A stretch of DNA of 22,487 nucleotides, taken from contig JAJTIF010000036.1 in assembly GCA_021299675.1 (NCBI GenBank), positions 1-22,487 on the forward strand. The letters run 5' to 3'. Every line of letters starts with the position of its first letter. Position 1 is the stretch's first letter. The notes beneath the pieces were generated by a model that was not told the DNA's origin, searched no databases, and was given only the letters and a program-made list of their open reading frames with translations. Source of the DNA: Pseudomonadota bacterium (GTDB taxonomy: Bacteria; Bdellovibrionota; Bacteriovoracia; Bacteriovoracales; Bacteriovoracaceae). Both the position numbers and the translations under genes were made by a program. Positions 7,741 to 15,248 of this stretch are shown here, in pieces.

Positions 7741-7770
7741 TTGTCAGGGCCCAAGACTTCGTCCTAGGAT
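7741..7770 (+). promoter_or_regulatory. Putative sigma70-type promoter for the 7798 gene
   Basis: TTGTCA at 7741-7746 and TAGGAT at 7765-7770 are separated by 18 bases, and a start near 7777 would leave about 20 bases of leader with AAGGGGA before the ATG at 7798. The -35 matches consensus at 5 of 6 positions and the -10 at 4 of 6. Confidence 0.45.
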
Positions 7771-7797
7771 TTTGCCATAAAATTAAGGGGAATCTTT

Positions 7798-8253
7798 ATG
7801 CGCACTTTCACACTTGTTATCTCTCTCTTTTCTTTCAGCGCTCTTGCTTGCCCCAACCTCTCTGGCCTCTACCCTACTTGCCGCTCAAACAATGGCAACG
7901 TTGATATCGACTACGATGTCCAAGTCACACAATCCGACGTCAACGGCGCCACAGAATACACCGTGAGCTCTACCGATGCTGAAACCAACGAGCGCTCCAC
8001 TTATGCCACAAGAGCCGACGGCATCACACGCACAGAAAGTGTAGAGATCCCAGAGTTTGGGGTCACCGTAGAAGTCTCCGCTACAGCCAGCTGCACTTCA
8101 GACACGCTCTTGGTCGCCACTGCTACAACCCTCCAAGGCAACCCCATGGGCGCCACCTCAAGCAAAATCTGGAAAGTGGGTAATGAGCTTCACCAGGAAA
8201 CAACTGGTGAGATGATGGGCCAGCCAATCAACGAACTAGTTATTTGTTACTAG
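7798..8253 (+). CDS. Small secreted protein with four cysteines, 151 aa
   Basis: A good Shine-Dalgarno (AAGGGGAA) precedes the ATG. The first 17 residues are a typical signal peptide (MRTFTLVISLFSFSALA) with cleavage before Cys18; the residues before the Cys (ALA) do not fit a strong lipobox, so secretion is more likely than lipidation. The mature part is about 134 residues, acidic, Thr/Ser-rich and strand-prone, with four cysteines (18, 28, 99, 150) that could form two disulfides. It has its own promoter and is convergent with the MMPL gene, overlapping it by 14 bases. I recognise no domain. The four cysteines and the Gly/Thr-rich strands suggest a small periplasmic or extracellular beta protein. 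Confidence 0.75.
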   Translation: MRTFTLVISLFSFSALACPNLSGLYPTCRSNNGNVDIDYDVQVTQSDVNGATEYTVSSTDAETNERSTYATRADGITRTESVEIPEFGVTVEVSATASCTSDTLLVATATTLQGNPMGATSSKIWKVGNELHQETTGEMMGQPINELVICY

Positions 8254-10384
8254 GTTTCTGAGCAAAGCCCTTCAAGAGCCATACATCTCCAATCAGCGAA
8301 GCGATGAACCCAAGACTCAGCAGAATGCCTAGCATTTGCGGGGGCTCGAAATAAGAAAAGATAAAGGTCAGGGAGCACAATGACATCATCAGTGCTGTCT
8401 GGACGGAGCCCACGGCCCGCTGCTTAATCCCCTCGTGGATGTCGTTGTCTTTATGGCATAAAAACATGATCGCGTTGTCTCCCGTAAGGCCCACCAGACA
8501 AGACGCCACCACACAGGTCACAAAATTTATCGAGATCCCAAAAAAATAAATAAGACTCAAAAGCACAGCGGGGCCCCACAACGACGAAAAGAGTAGACCC
8601 AGAATCAGAGGCCGCTGCTGGTAGACCAGCGCTAGCAGGACCACCACGCTCGCCACGATCATTACAGATAAAAATAAACTCTCAAATAAAGTGGTGATCA
8701 GACTTTGCGAGAAGTCAGCAAATCCTACGAACTCTCCTGAGACCCAGCATTCATTATGCGGACAGAGATGTTCAATCTTTTTTCGAAGAGTATTGAGTTT
8801 CTCGGTGTTGGAAGTCCTGAGATAAACCACCACACGCTCATCTCCTGCCACGTTACGGTAGCGCTGACTGAGATCGGTGAGTGCCAATTCACGCTCAACC
8901 ATCGCGAGTGCAAGACCTTGCTTTCCATTAGCCACATAGTTCACTACAGACGCCCAAGTCTCTGTCTTGAACACGATACTATCTTTGGCGATCAACTCCA
9001 GCAGCTGCTCTCGTTTATTTTTTTCCACATCCCGGGTCATGACAAAATCAATGCTGGCCACCCATCCTCGATCTTTCAGCAGAAAATCCAGGGACAGTTG
9101 AAAGGGATGGTCCTTAGGAAACATCTCGGTGGGAGTCTGAGACATTTTAAAGTTATTAACGGAAACATAGGCCGTGAAAAAGAAGACGATAGAGATGATG
9201 GACACCAGTCGCGGCACACGCCATGAAAGTGTCTTGAGAATCAAGCCATCCCCTTTCTTTCTATCAGCACGGGTCCAGTCCGAAAGAATCGGAAAAAGTG
9301 TCATGAGCGCCGGGAGGAATAAAAAAGTCAAACCCCACTCGATCAGCCCTCCCACTGCTGCCCAGATGCCAAAATGCCGTATCGACTCGAGATCCGAAAA
9401 TCCCAAAGTTAAAAAGGCTAAGATCGTCGTCAGGGAGGTTAAGAAACATGGCAGGGCAAGCTCATTGAAGATTTCATGCAGAGAGTCGGTCGTCATTCTC
9501 TTTTGCGAGACAAAGATAAAATCTTCCATCGAGGAGATCGCAAGGATTAAAAACAAACACACAGAGAGCGGATCTAAAGCGTGCCCCACCCATCCCATCG
9601 CCCCATAGATCATCGTCGCCGCCAGAACGAGAGTGAGACCATAGAGAAGGGACGCACGGAATGTCCCTAAGAAGAACTTAAAACAGATAAAAATAATGAA
9701 CAGAATCAGAGCGTTGAGCCAGGTGGAATCACTCAGCCCCTGCATGGTGTAGTACTCCTGAGCTAAGGTCCCCACCAGCGGAACATCCTGACCAAACTCA
9801 GTCTGAATATCATTCAGCAGAGCACCCACTAAGGCCGGATTAAAAGTTCCGTAGGCTGTTTGTTCTTGGAGATTCAGGTTAAAACTCACCGTGAAATCTT
9901 TCATGCTCGGACTGGTCAGCAGATGCGCCCAGGGGGATGACTTGATTTTATCTAGCGAAAAAAAATCCGGACTGGTACAGGGATCTTCAAGGACCTGAGG
10001 GTAATAGGCCAAATTGTTCGAAGTCTGGAGTTGGCGTAGATCAAATCCAGAAAAGCTGGATTCTATCTGGGGATATTTGCGCTCCATTTTAGAGATGAAT
10101 CTTCTTGCTCGACAAATCTGCGGCCCCTTAAATCGATCGTTCACTCTTAAGATAAACCCTAGGCTCGCCTGGGCATCAAAGAGCTCGCGGGTCTTCAGGG
10201 TATTCATGGTCGAGAGCATTTGAGGGTCAAGCTGATCGACCATCGAGACCACTTGTGTGAGTCGCAGCCCCCCCACACCAAGTCCCGTAAACATAAAGAG
10301 CGTGAGGATCAATACAAGCTTCGGATGTGAGAAAGCCACCGACACAAGTCTTTGCAGCTTTTGTTCAATGCTACCTAAGAGCAT
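8240..10384 (-). CDS. MMPL/RND-superfamily exporter, 714 aa
   Basis: This is an inner-membrane transporter of the RND superfamily. It has the duplicated layout: membrane segment 1 at about residues 22-44, a periplasmic loop to about 218, five segments to about 365, then a second half starting near residue 393 with its own loop (about 410-560) and five terminal segments. Charged residues lie in the fourth segment of each half: Glu287-Asp288 (SSMEDFIF) and Asp636 (LTGDNAIM), the positions used for proton relay in this superfamily. At 714 residues it is smaller than AcrB and closer to MMPL or HpnN-type transporters that move lipids. It starts 14 bases before the end of the desaturase-synthase fusion gene and lacks its own strong ribosome site, so the two are coupled and the substrate may be that enzyme's lipid product (inference). 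Confidence 0.85.
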   Translation of the reverse strand: MLLGSIEQKLQRLVSVAFSHPKLVLILTLFMFTGLGVGGLRLTQVVSMVDQLDPQMLSTMNTLKTRELFDAQASLGFILRVNDRFKGPQICRARRFISKMERKYPQIESSFSGFDLRQLQTSNNLAYYPQVLEDPCTSPDFFSLDKIKSSPWAHLLTSPSMKDFTVSFNLNLQEQTAYGTFNPALVGALLNDIQTEFGQDVPLVGTLAQEYYTMQGLSDSTWLNALILFIIFICFKFFLGTFRASLLYGLTLVLAATMIYGAMGWVGHALDPLSVCLFLILAISSMEDFIFVSQKRMTTDSLHEIFNELALPCFLTSLTTILAFLTLGFSDLESIRHFGIWAAVGGLIEWGLTFLFLPALMTLFPILSDWTRADRKKGDGLILKTLSWRVPRLVSIISIVFFFTAYVSVNNFKMSQTPTEMFPKDHPFQLSLDFLLKDRGWVASIDFVMTRDVEKNKREQLLELIAKDSIVFKTETWASVVNYVANGKQGLALAMVERELALTDLSQRYRNVAGDERVVVYLRTSNTEKLNTLRKKIEHLCPHNECWVSGEFVGFADFSQSLITTLFESLFLSVMIVASVVVLLALVYQQRPLILGLLFSSLWGPAVLLSLIYFFGISINFVTCVVASCLVGLTGDNAIMFLCHKDNDIHEGIKQRAVGSVQTALMMSLCSLTFIFSYFEPPQMLGILLSLGFIASLIGDVWLLKGFAQKPSNK

Positions 10385-12107
10385 GAATCAGCTCTGGCTT
10401 AAGATATTTACGCATCGAACGGATGAAGATGCCAAAGACACGCTTCCCAACGGGCTCTTGCATCTTTTCCCATTTCACCAATGCACTTTGAAAGCTGGAC
10501 TGTTGCCGGTCGAGCTCCTGTTCTAGCCACTTCTGAGTCAGAGGTGCAGAGAGACTTCCTTGCCAAAACTCAGAAGGTATATTGATGAGACCTTTGGAGG
10601 TGTCGACTTTGAGATCCCGCACAATCGAAGACCACATGAAGAGGTCGATCACTTCTGAAACATCCTGCGACCGCTGCCTTGAACCACAGGACAAGAGAAG
10701 CAGATCCATGGAGGCCGTGAAAGTTTTTTGGTGTTGAGCCTTTAAATCCTGTGCACTCAAGATCAACTTATCTTTCACTCGCACACGATCAAAGCTCATC
10801 GCCTCGATCACCTGAAAGAGGAGTCTATCCAGCTCAGGTAGATCAGAGGCATCAAATTGAGAGCGGTAACACATAAAAAGTCTGTGAAGATCACTCTCGT
10901 CATAGTTTTGAGATCTCAAAGCTGCCTGAAGTTCGGTGCTGATTTCAAGCGGCTCTCTTGTAGAGGGCCGATCCCCATCAAGGATATCATCAATCAATTG
11001 AAGGGCGGCGAAGCCATGGCGCAAGCGACGGGCCATGCTCCAGCTTCTAAAACTTACAATATAGAGGAGCAAAGCGATGAAACCATAACGTGGGTGTCTT
11101 ATGGTAAAAAACCAGAACTGCTTCAAACAATTCAGCTCGCAGGTTAAATTTTTTGAGAGGTTTAAGTCCTCATCATCAGATAAGCGCTCGACCACTTCCC
11201 GAATTGGCTTGGGTGAGGGCGCACTCGCCGCTCGAGGCCCCTTCCACATCTCAAGATACACTTCCCAAAAGGAGGGCTGCGCGGAACCTGCTTCCACATG
11301 CCGTGGCAAATGATTCCAGGGCAACTTTGGGTTCATGTGATGCACTTGATGGAAATGGTAATTGAGAAAAAAAGCTCGCGTGATGGGATTGGTCTTGAGG
11401 TTCCACGCGCCTTTGAGCACATCACGAGGAGACCAGGCGTGGTCCGCATACTGCAGGGATCCCCACACTAAGCCGAACACCCAGTAACAGAGAAAGGTTG
11501 GCCAAAACTTTAAATCCAGAAAGACAAAGACTGACCACTGAAAAACAATGACGAACACCAGCTCGAAGCGAATGCGCCATTTTTTGGGATGATCAATAAA
11601 GGGATGAAGCATGATGGCACCGGTGTGCTTTATCGTCTTATTTTCCGTCTTTAAAAGCTTGTAGCTCCAGGGAAAAATCAAGTACATCAACCAGCCCAGA
11701 GGAACAGTGATCCAGTAGATGCCGGTTAGAATGCTATAGAACTGCGCTCGTTTTAAAAAGAGATTGTCATCGGGATAGTACATGTCAAACATCTCGTGGT
11801 CCGTGCGGTTGCGCAGGTGATGACCCAGATGGCAGATCCGCTGAAAGGTCAGGCCCGTGGGAAACATCGCCCCATTGATAACTCCAGCGATTTCGTTGGG
11901 CCAAGGTTGAGTGCTATAGACCCGGTGGACAGCTTCATGCAAGAGAGCAAAAAGGGTGTTATTGGTGTAGCTAAACACAATCACTGCTAGGATGAGTCCG
12001 ACCGCTGTATTTGAATGGGAGGCCAGAAAAAGTGCTGCCAAACTACATAATATCGCCGAGATATTAATCAAGATATTGAGTGTAAGGTTTGGTTCGGCAG
12101 TTTTCAT
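10371..12107 (-). CDS. Membrane desaturase fused to a squalene/phytoene-synthase-like domain, 578 aa
   Basis: Residues 1-290 are a membrane fatty-acid-desaturase-type domain with about four hydrophobic segments and all three histidine boxes: HEAVH (57-61), HLGHH (93-97) and HQVHH (253-257). Residues 325-578 look like a trans-isoprenyl/squalene-phytoene synthase-like domain. It has a first Asp motif DDILD (373-377) and a second RDLKVD (497-502) followed by KGLINIPSEFW, matching the usual RDvxxD...GRxYLP pattern, with a spacing of about 125 residues that is normal for head-to-head prenyl synthases. Both Asp motifs appear intact. The desaturase half closely matches the separate 320-aa desaturase at 16797. 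The ATG has only a weak AGGGA upstream. The gene heads a unit with the MMPL exporter. Whether it joins prenyl diphosphates is unproven. Confidence 0.8.
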   Translation of the reverse strand: MKTAEPNLTLNILINISAILCSLAALFLASHSNTAVGLILAVIVFSYTNNTLFALLHEAVHRVYSTQPWPNEIAGVINGAMFPTGLTFQRICHLGHHLRNRTDHEMFDMYYPDDNLFLKRAQFYSILTGIYWITVPLGWLMYLIFPWSYKLLKTENKTIKHTGAIMLHPFIDHPKKWRIRFELVFVIVFQWSVFVFLDLKFWPTFLCYWVFGLVWGSLQYADHAWSPRDVLKGAWNLKTNPITRAFFLNYHFHQVHHMNPKLPWNHLPRHVEAGSAQPSFWEVYLEMWKGPRAASAPSPKPIREVVERLSDDEDLNLSKNLTCELNCLKQFWFFTIRHPRYGFIALLLYIVSFRSWSMARRLRHGFAALQLIDDILDGDRPSTREPLEISTELQAALRSQNYDESDLHRLFMCYRSQFDASDLPELDRLLFQVIEAMSFDRVRVKDKLILSAQDLKAQHQKTFTASMDLLLLSCGSRQRSQDVSEVIDLFMWSSIVRDLKVDTSKGLINIPSEFWQGSLSAPLTQKWLEQELDRQQSSFQSALVKWEKMQEPVGKRVFGIFIRSMRKYLKPELIHALR

Positions 12108-12127
12108 AAAAAATTATTTCCCTAGAG

Positions 12128-12155
12128 CAAATGCCATTTGGCTTTAACTCAAATG
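12128..12155. promoter_or_regulatory. CAAATG repeats in the divergent gap, possible operator
   Basis: Three copies of a 6-base element lie in the 64-base gap between the fusion gene and the Rieske gene: CAAATG at 12128-12133, its inverse CATTTG at 12135-12140 (one base apart, so a dyad), and CAAATG again at 12150-12155, two helical turns from the first. They overlap the -35 of the Rieske promoter. A regulator binding here could control both directions; no regulator gene is seen in the window. Confidence 0.3.
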
Positions 12156-12165
12156 ACCGTATAAT
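12138..12165 (+). promoter_or_regulatory. Promoter of the Rieske gene, predicted leaderless
   Basis: TTGGCT at 12138-12143 and a perfect TATAAT at 12160-12165 are 16 bases apart. A start seven bases after the -10 falls on 12172, the A of the ATG. No Shine-Dalgarno lies before that ATG, which agrees with a leaderless mRNA. Confidence 0.55.
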
Positions 12166-12171
12166 TATTCC

Positions 12172-13149
12172 ATGAAAACTATCCCTTGTGGCTGGTACTA
12201 TGCAGGAAAATCAAAGGAATTTAGCTCGAAGCTAAGAGCACTGAGTCTGGCTGAAAAAAGTCTTCTCGTCTTTCGTGATTCAATTGGAAAGCTCGTGGCG
12301 ACTCAGTCTCATTGCCCGCACATGAATGCTGACCTGAGCAAAGCTCAAGTAACTAAGTCAGGATTAGTCTGCCCACTTCATAAATGGCACTTCTCCCATC
12401 AAGGCCCGTGCCTCTCCATTCCTGGTCAACCCAAGGACTCCATCCCCGCTTATGCCTGTCTTGAGACCTATCAGGTCCAGGAGGTTTCGGGTCACGTGTT
12501 TATTCATACAGACTCAAAACGAACTCGTGGTGATCTTCCCTTTTTTACAGAGGAAAGAATGGATGATTTTCAAATCTCAAGACCCTATTTCCTGAAAGGT
12601 AATAATCACTGGAGTGTGGCCGCAGCGAATGCTTTTGATCTGGCCCATTTTGAGTACGTCCACCACCGCTCACCCACTCGAACCATCCTGAGTGACTTTA
12701 GCCCGAAGGATTCCTGTCACCTAAGTCTTGAGTATGAGATTAAGGGGAAATCTCTCGCTGACCGCTGGCTCGTGAAGAAATACGGAAAACAAGCGCGCCT
12801 TGATTACAGTGTGTACAACGGTCAATTGATCGTAGCGAAGACGAGCATTGGACCCTTTCGTAACCGGATGCTGGTGTTTGTCCAGCCAGAGCAGGAACAG
12901 TTCCGCGCGACACTTTTTGTCTTCACTCCAAAAAGCAAAAATCCTCTAGCAAGATTACAGAATGAGATAAGTGCTTACTTCTCCTACCGCTTCTTTCAAA
13001 AAGAATGCGTCGAGCTGAACGGTATAAAAATCGATCCCTCGAAACTCGCCGAGCACGAAGTCTTATTGAAAAACTACTTCCATTGGCTTGAGCCTCAGAT
13101 ACCCCAGCGAAACGACTCGTCTCTTAAAAGCTTAGGTACGATCAACTGA
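12172..13149 (+). CDS. Rieske non-heme iron oxygenase alpha-type subunit, 325 aa
   Basis: The N-terminal Rieske domain has both ligand pairs: CPH (Cys48, His50) and CPLH (Cys67, His70), for a 2Fe-2S cluster. The C-terminal catalytic domain has the mononuclear iron motif NAFDLAHFEYVHH, giving Asp156, His159 and His164 as bridging Asp and the two His of the facial triad. The third acidic ligand is probably among the Glu near residues 278-281 but I cannot fix it. Length is short for typical aromatic dioxygenases and nearer to ketosteroid hydroxylase/sterol-desaturase types (KshA, Neverland), so oxidation of a lipid or isoprenoid is plausible (inference). No reductase or ferredoxin is in the window. 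It is divergent to the desaturase-synthase fusion. Its last 55 bases overlap the convergent PAP2 gene. Confidence 0.88.
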   Translation: MKTIPCGWYYAGKSKEFSSKLRALSLAEKSLLVFRDSIGKLVATQSHCPHMNADLSKAQVTKSGLVCPLHKWHFSHQGPCLSIPGQPKDSIPAYACLETYQVQEVSGHVFIHTDSKRTRGDLPFFTEERMDDFQISRPYFLKGNNHWSVAAANAFDLAHFEYVHHRSPTRTILSDFSPKDSCHLSLEYEIKGKSLADRWLVKKYGKQARLDYSVYNGQLIVAKTSIGPFRNRMLVFVQPEQEQFRATLFVFTPKSKNPLARLQNEISAYFSYRFFQKECVELNGIKIDPSKLAEHEVLLKNYFHWLEPQIPQRNDSSLKSLGTIN

Positions 13150-13715
13150 AGCGATACGGCGAGAACCACTCCCGCAATGATATCCATAAAGTGATGCTGC
13201 CAAGTAAAGAGCACAGAGACGCAAACCAACACAAACCAGGGCAAATAGATATAACGAAAACTTTTTAGTTTAGGCCAGAGTGCCAGCAGCAGCTGTGTGG
13301 AATAAGTGATATGCAGCGAGGGCAAAGTATTACTGACATCATCTAGTGAGAACACCAACTGGAAGAAATAATTCCAGGTCGGCACATAGTCAGGTCTGGT
13401 GTGAATGAGTGGAGCAGGAAAAAAATAAAACACAAGTGCAGCAATGACGGTTGCTAGACCCATCACGCGGCCCAGATGCCTGATCTCGGAAGGAATCAAG
13501 TGAAACAAAGGAACAAAGGTCATAATATTGAGGGACACGTAAGGAAGAATCATCCAGGGAATCAGAGGAGTATTTTTCTCCCAAGCAAAACTGAAATCAT
13601 ATTTAACAGCAGCGAATTGAGCGATGTGATTGGTGTAGCGATAGAGAATGATCCAAAGGATGGTGATCCATAAGGAAGTCCAGACATACTGTTTTAAAGA
13701 AGAGGTATTTACCAT
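13095..13715 (-). CDS. PAP2-superfamily membrane protein (Aur1/Ipt1-like), 206 aa
   Basis: This polytopic inner-membrane protein has about six hydrophobic segments. It keeps the PAP2 C2 motif with catalytic His (NTLPSLHITYS, about 129-139) and the C3 motif (WQHHFMDIIAG, with His174/175 and Asp178). The classical KxxxxxxRP C1 motif is not evident, which suits the inositol-phosphotransferase (Aur1-type) branch more than simple phosphatases. Expected chemistry is hydrolysis or transfer of a lipid-linked phosphate such as a prenyl or glycerol phosphate. I use the ATG at 13715; a TTG start at 13751 would run through a terminator hairpin and has no ribosome site. The 13715 start has no clear Shine-Dalgarno. 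It follows the 496-aa secreted-protein gene across a terminator. Confidence 0.8.
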   Translation of the reverse strand: MVNTSSLKQYVWTSLWITILWIILYRYTNHIAQFAAVKYDFSFAWEKNTPLIPWMILPYVSLNIMTFVPLFHLIPSEIRHLGRVMGLATVIAALVFYFFPAPLIHTRPDYVPTWNYFFQLVFSLDDVSNTLPSLHITYSTQLLLALWPKLKSFRYIYLPWFVLVCVSVLFTWQHHFMDIIAGVVLAVSLQLIVPKLLRDESFRWGI

Positions 13716-13720
13716 AAAGA

Positions 13721-13748
13721 AAAGGCTACTCCCCTTCGGGAGTAGCCT
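13721..13748 (-). terminator. Intrinsic terminator after the 496-aa secreted-protein gene
   Basis: GGCTACTCCC at 13724-13733 and GGGAGTAGCC at 13738-13747 form a perfect 10-bp stem with a CTTC loop (11 bp with the flanking A-T pair). In the minus direction a T-rich tract (TTTTCTTT) follows immediately, so it terminates minus-strand transcription. On the plus strand the nearest T-run begins about 7 bases after the stem, a weaker match. The next minus-strand ATG (PAP2) begins just 6 bases past the T-tract's first T's, so readthrough may feed PAP2. Confidence 0.82.
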
Positions 13749-13757
13749 CAAGACTTT

Positions 13758-15248
13758 TTATTCTACAACTTCGGAGAGAGGCATAGCGGCCATCCAGCCG
13801 CCCCAGCTCTGAGAAAGGATACGAATACTCTCCGGCACACTCTTACCCGAACTAATCTCCGGAAAAATCGACTTATAAGTGGCACTATCCCAGTTCACAC
13901 CTCTCCCCACTTCATAGTTGCGGGCCTTGAGCTTATGAACTTTTCCGGTGCCATCTTTGAGTTCGATGTTCTTCCATTCCTGTGAGGACTCAAATTCCGT
14001 TGGCAAGAAGGCTTTGAGATCTTGTGGAGGGTTACTAAAAAATCCTGGTAGATCGACCACCACCACTTCACCCGTGATTCCACTTCTGATCTGAGCTCTT
14101 CCTTCCACCATGGCTTCCAGGTTCGCCATGGAGAGGTCACCACCACGCTCATAAGGACGTGCGAAAGTTGAATCGAAAATGAAAGCCTCAGAGATCGGAC
14201 GGTCTTCGCGTTTAATCTGGTTCCAAAGGGCTGATGTCAAACGCACCGACTCGCGCATGTGCTGGAACGACTGCTCCATCCACTTAGCCCCATCTTCCAC
14301 GAGCACTCCATAGTTTTGGTAAGCAGGTTTTCTCATGACAGCGCTGCGCTTTGAAGCCGGCGCACCGTCAACCTTTGAGAAGAATCCATCGAAGCCATAG
14401 AGTTTTCCGATGTCTTGGTACATGTTCAAAGAATTTTCCGCCGAATAGGCACGCTGATAAGCGATCTGCGAAAGGGTCGCGTGAAGACTCGCGAGTGTGC
14501 TCAAACGCTCCACCTCACCCACTAAACGGTAGCGGTCAATGTCGTCTTGAAACGAGGCTTTCCCGTAAAGGAGCTTATTGTCCCAAGCGATGTAGCTATC
14601 CTTCAGATCCAGTGTCTGAATACGGCGCGCACTCTTCAGCAGTGACTGGCGGAAGGCTCCAGAGACGAAGGAGACCACATCAGCTTCGTTTTGAAACTGC
14701 AGTGAAACTTTTTGGTCACGTGTGAAGGGCAAACTGACATACCCAAGTCCTGCCTTCCATTGCTCCGTGGGGAGATAGACCTGAACCGCACTGACCGTCG
14801 ATTTCACGGCTGTGAGGACAACACTGTGAGTGATCTTGGTTTTTGAAAACACGGGTTGGCTCTTCCACAAGAATCCTCTGAGCTCTCTCAGGGGAATGAT
14901 CTGCGCAGCAAAAAACTTCTGATCATTCTCTTTGAAGGAGTCAAAGTTCTTATCTAGATCTGTGAGGAAGGTTTCAAGTTCTTCTGGTGTTTTGATCGCC
15001 AAAAATTTATTTCGAGTTGTCTTAAACTCTGTGCTCATCATGTCTTCATCAGCTTTGAGCTGTGAGCTTGGGACCCGTTTTGATTTTTCAAACTGGGCTT
15101 TGAGTTTCTGACTTGCTTCAGCGCTGGTCCAAGAATACTCCACTGCCGTGAAGGGAGACAGAGCCGCCACCTGAGCCGAATACTTGGCCGGTTTAGCCCA
15201 GACGGCCGATGATGCAAGCACCAGGGCGCTTACGACGAATAGTTTCAC
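13758..15248 (-). CDS. Secreted/periplasmic protein of unknown function, 496 aa
   Basis: The start is GTG at 15248-15246 with a strong GAGGAGG upstream, immediately after the TAA of the acyltransferase-like gene. Residues 1-18 are a signal peptide (MKLFVVSALVLASSAVWA) with cleavage before Lys19. The mature protein is mostly alpha-helical with many Lys/Ser/Glu in the first 150 residues and a later Tyr/Trp-rich region (residues 310-495). No cysteine is visible, and I see no catalytic motif or membrane segment. It is the third gene of a unit headed by the AurF-like gene and ends in a clear terminator, so it probably works with the lipid enzymes in the envelope. I do not recognise the family; it may be a lineage-specific periplasmic protein. 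Confidence 0.75.
   Translation of the reverse strand: MKLFVVSALVLASSAVWAKPAKYSAQVAALSPFTAVEYSWTSAEASQKLKAQFEKSKRVPSSQLKADEDMMSTEFKTTRNKFLAIKTPEELETFLTDLDKNFDSFKENDQKFFAAQIIPLRELRGFLWKSQPVFSKTKITHSVVLTAVKSTVSAVQVYLPTEQWKAGLGYVSLPFTRDQKVSLQFQNEADVVSFVSGAFRQSLLKSARRIQTLDLKDSYIAWDNKLLYGKASFQDDIDRYRLVGEVERLSTLASLHATLSQIAYQRAYSAENSLNMYQDIGKLYGFDGFFSKVDGAPASKRSAVMRKPAYQNYGVLVEDGAKWMEQSFQHMRESVRLTSALWNQIKREDRPISEAFIFDSTFARPYERGGDLSMANLEAMVEGRAQIRSGITGEVVVVDLPGFFSNPPQDLKAFLPTEFESSQEWKNIELKDGTGKVHKLKARNYEVGRGVNWDSATYKSIFPEISSGKSVPESIRILSQSWGGWMAAMPLSEVVE

Noticed and set aside
8756..9226. 156-residue plus-strand frame opposite the MMPL gene
   Set aside because: No ribosome site or domain; the minus strand carries an intact transporter.
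13716..13751. TTG start for the PAP2 gene at 13751
   Set aside because: It would place the first 12 codons inside a terminator hairpin and lacks a Shine-Dalgarno; ATG 13715 is preferred.
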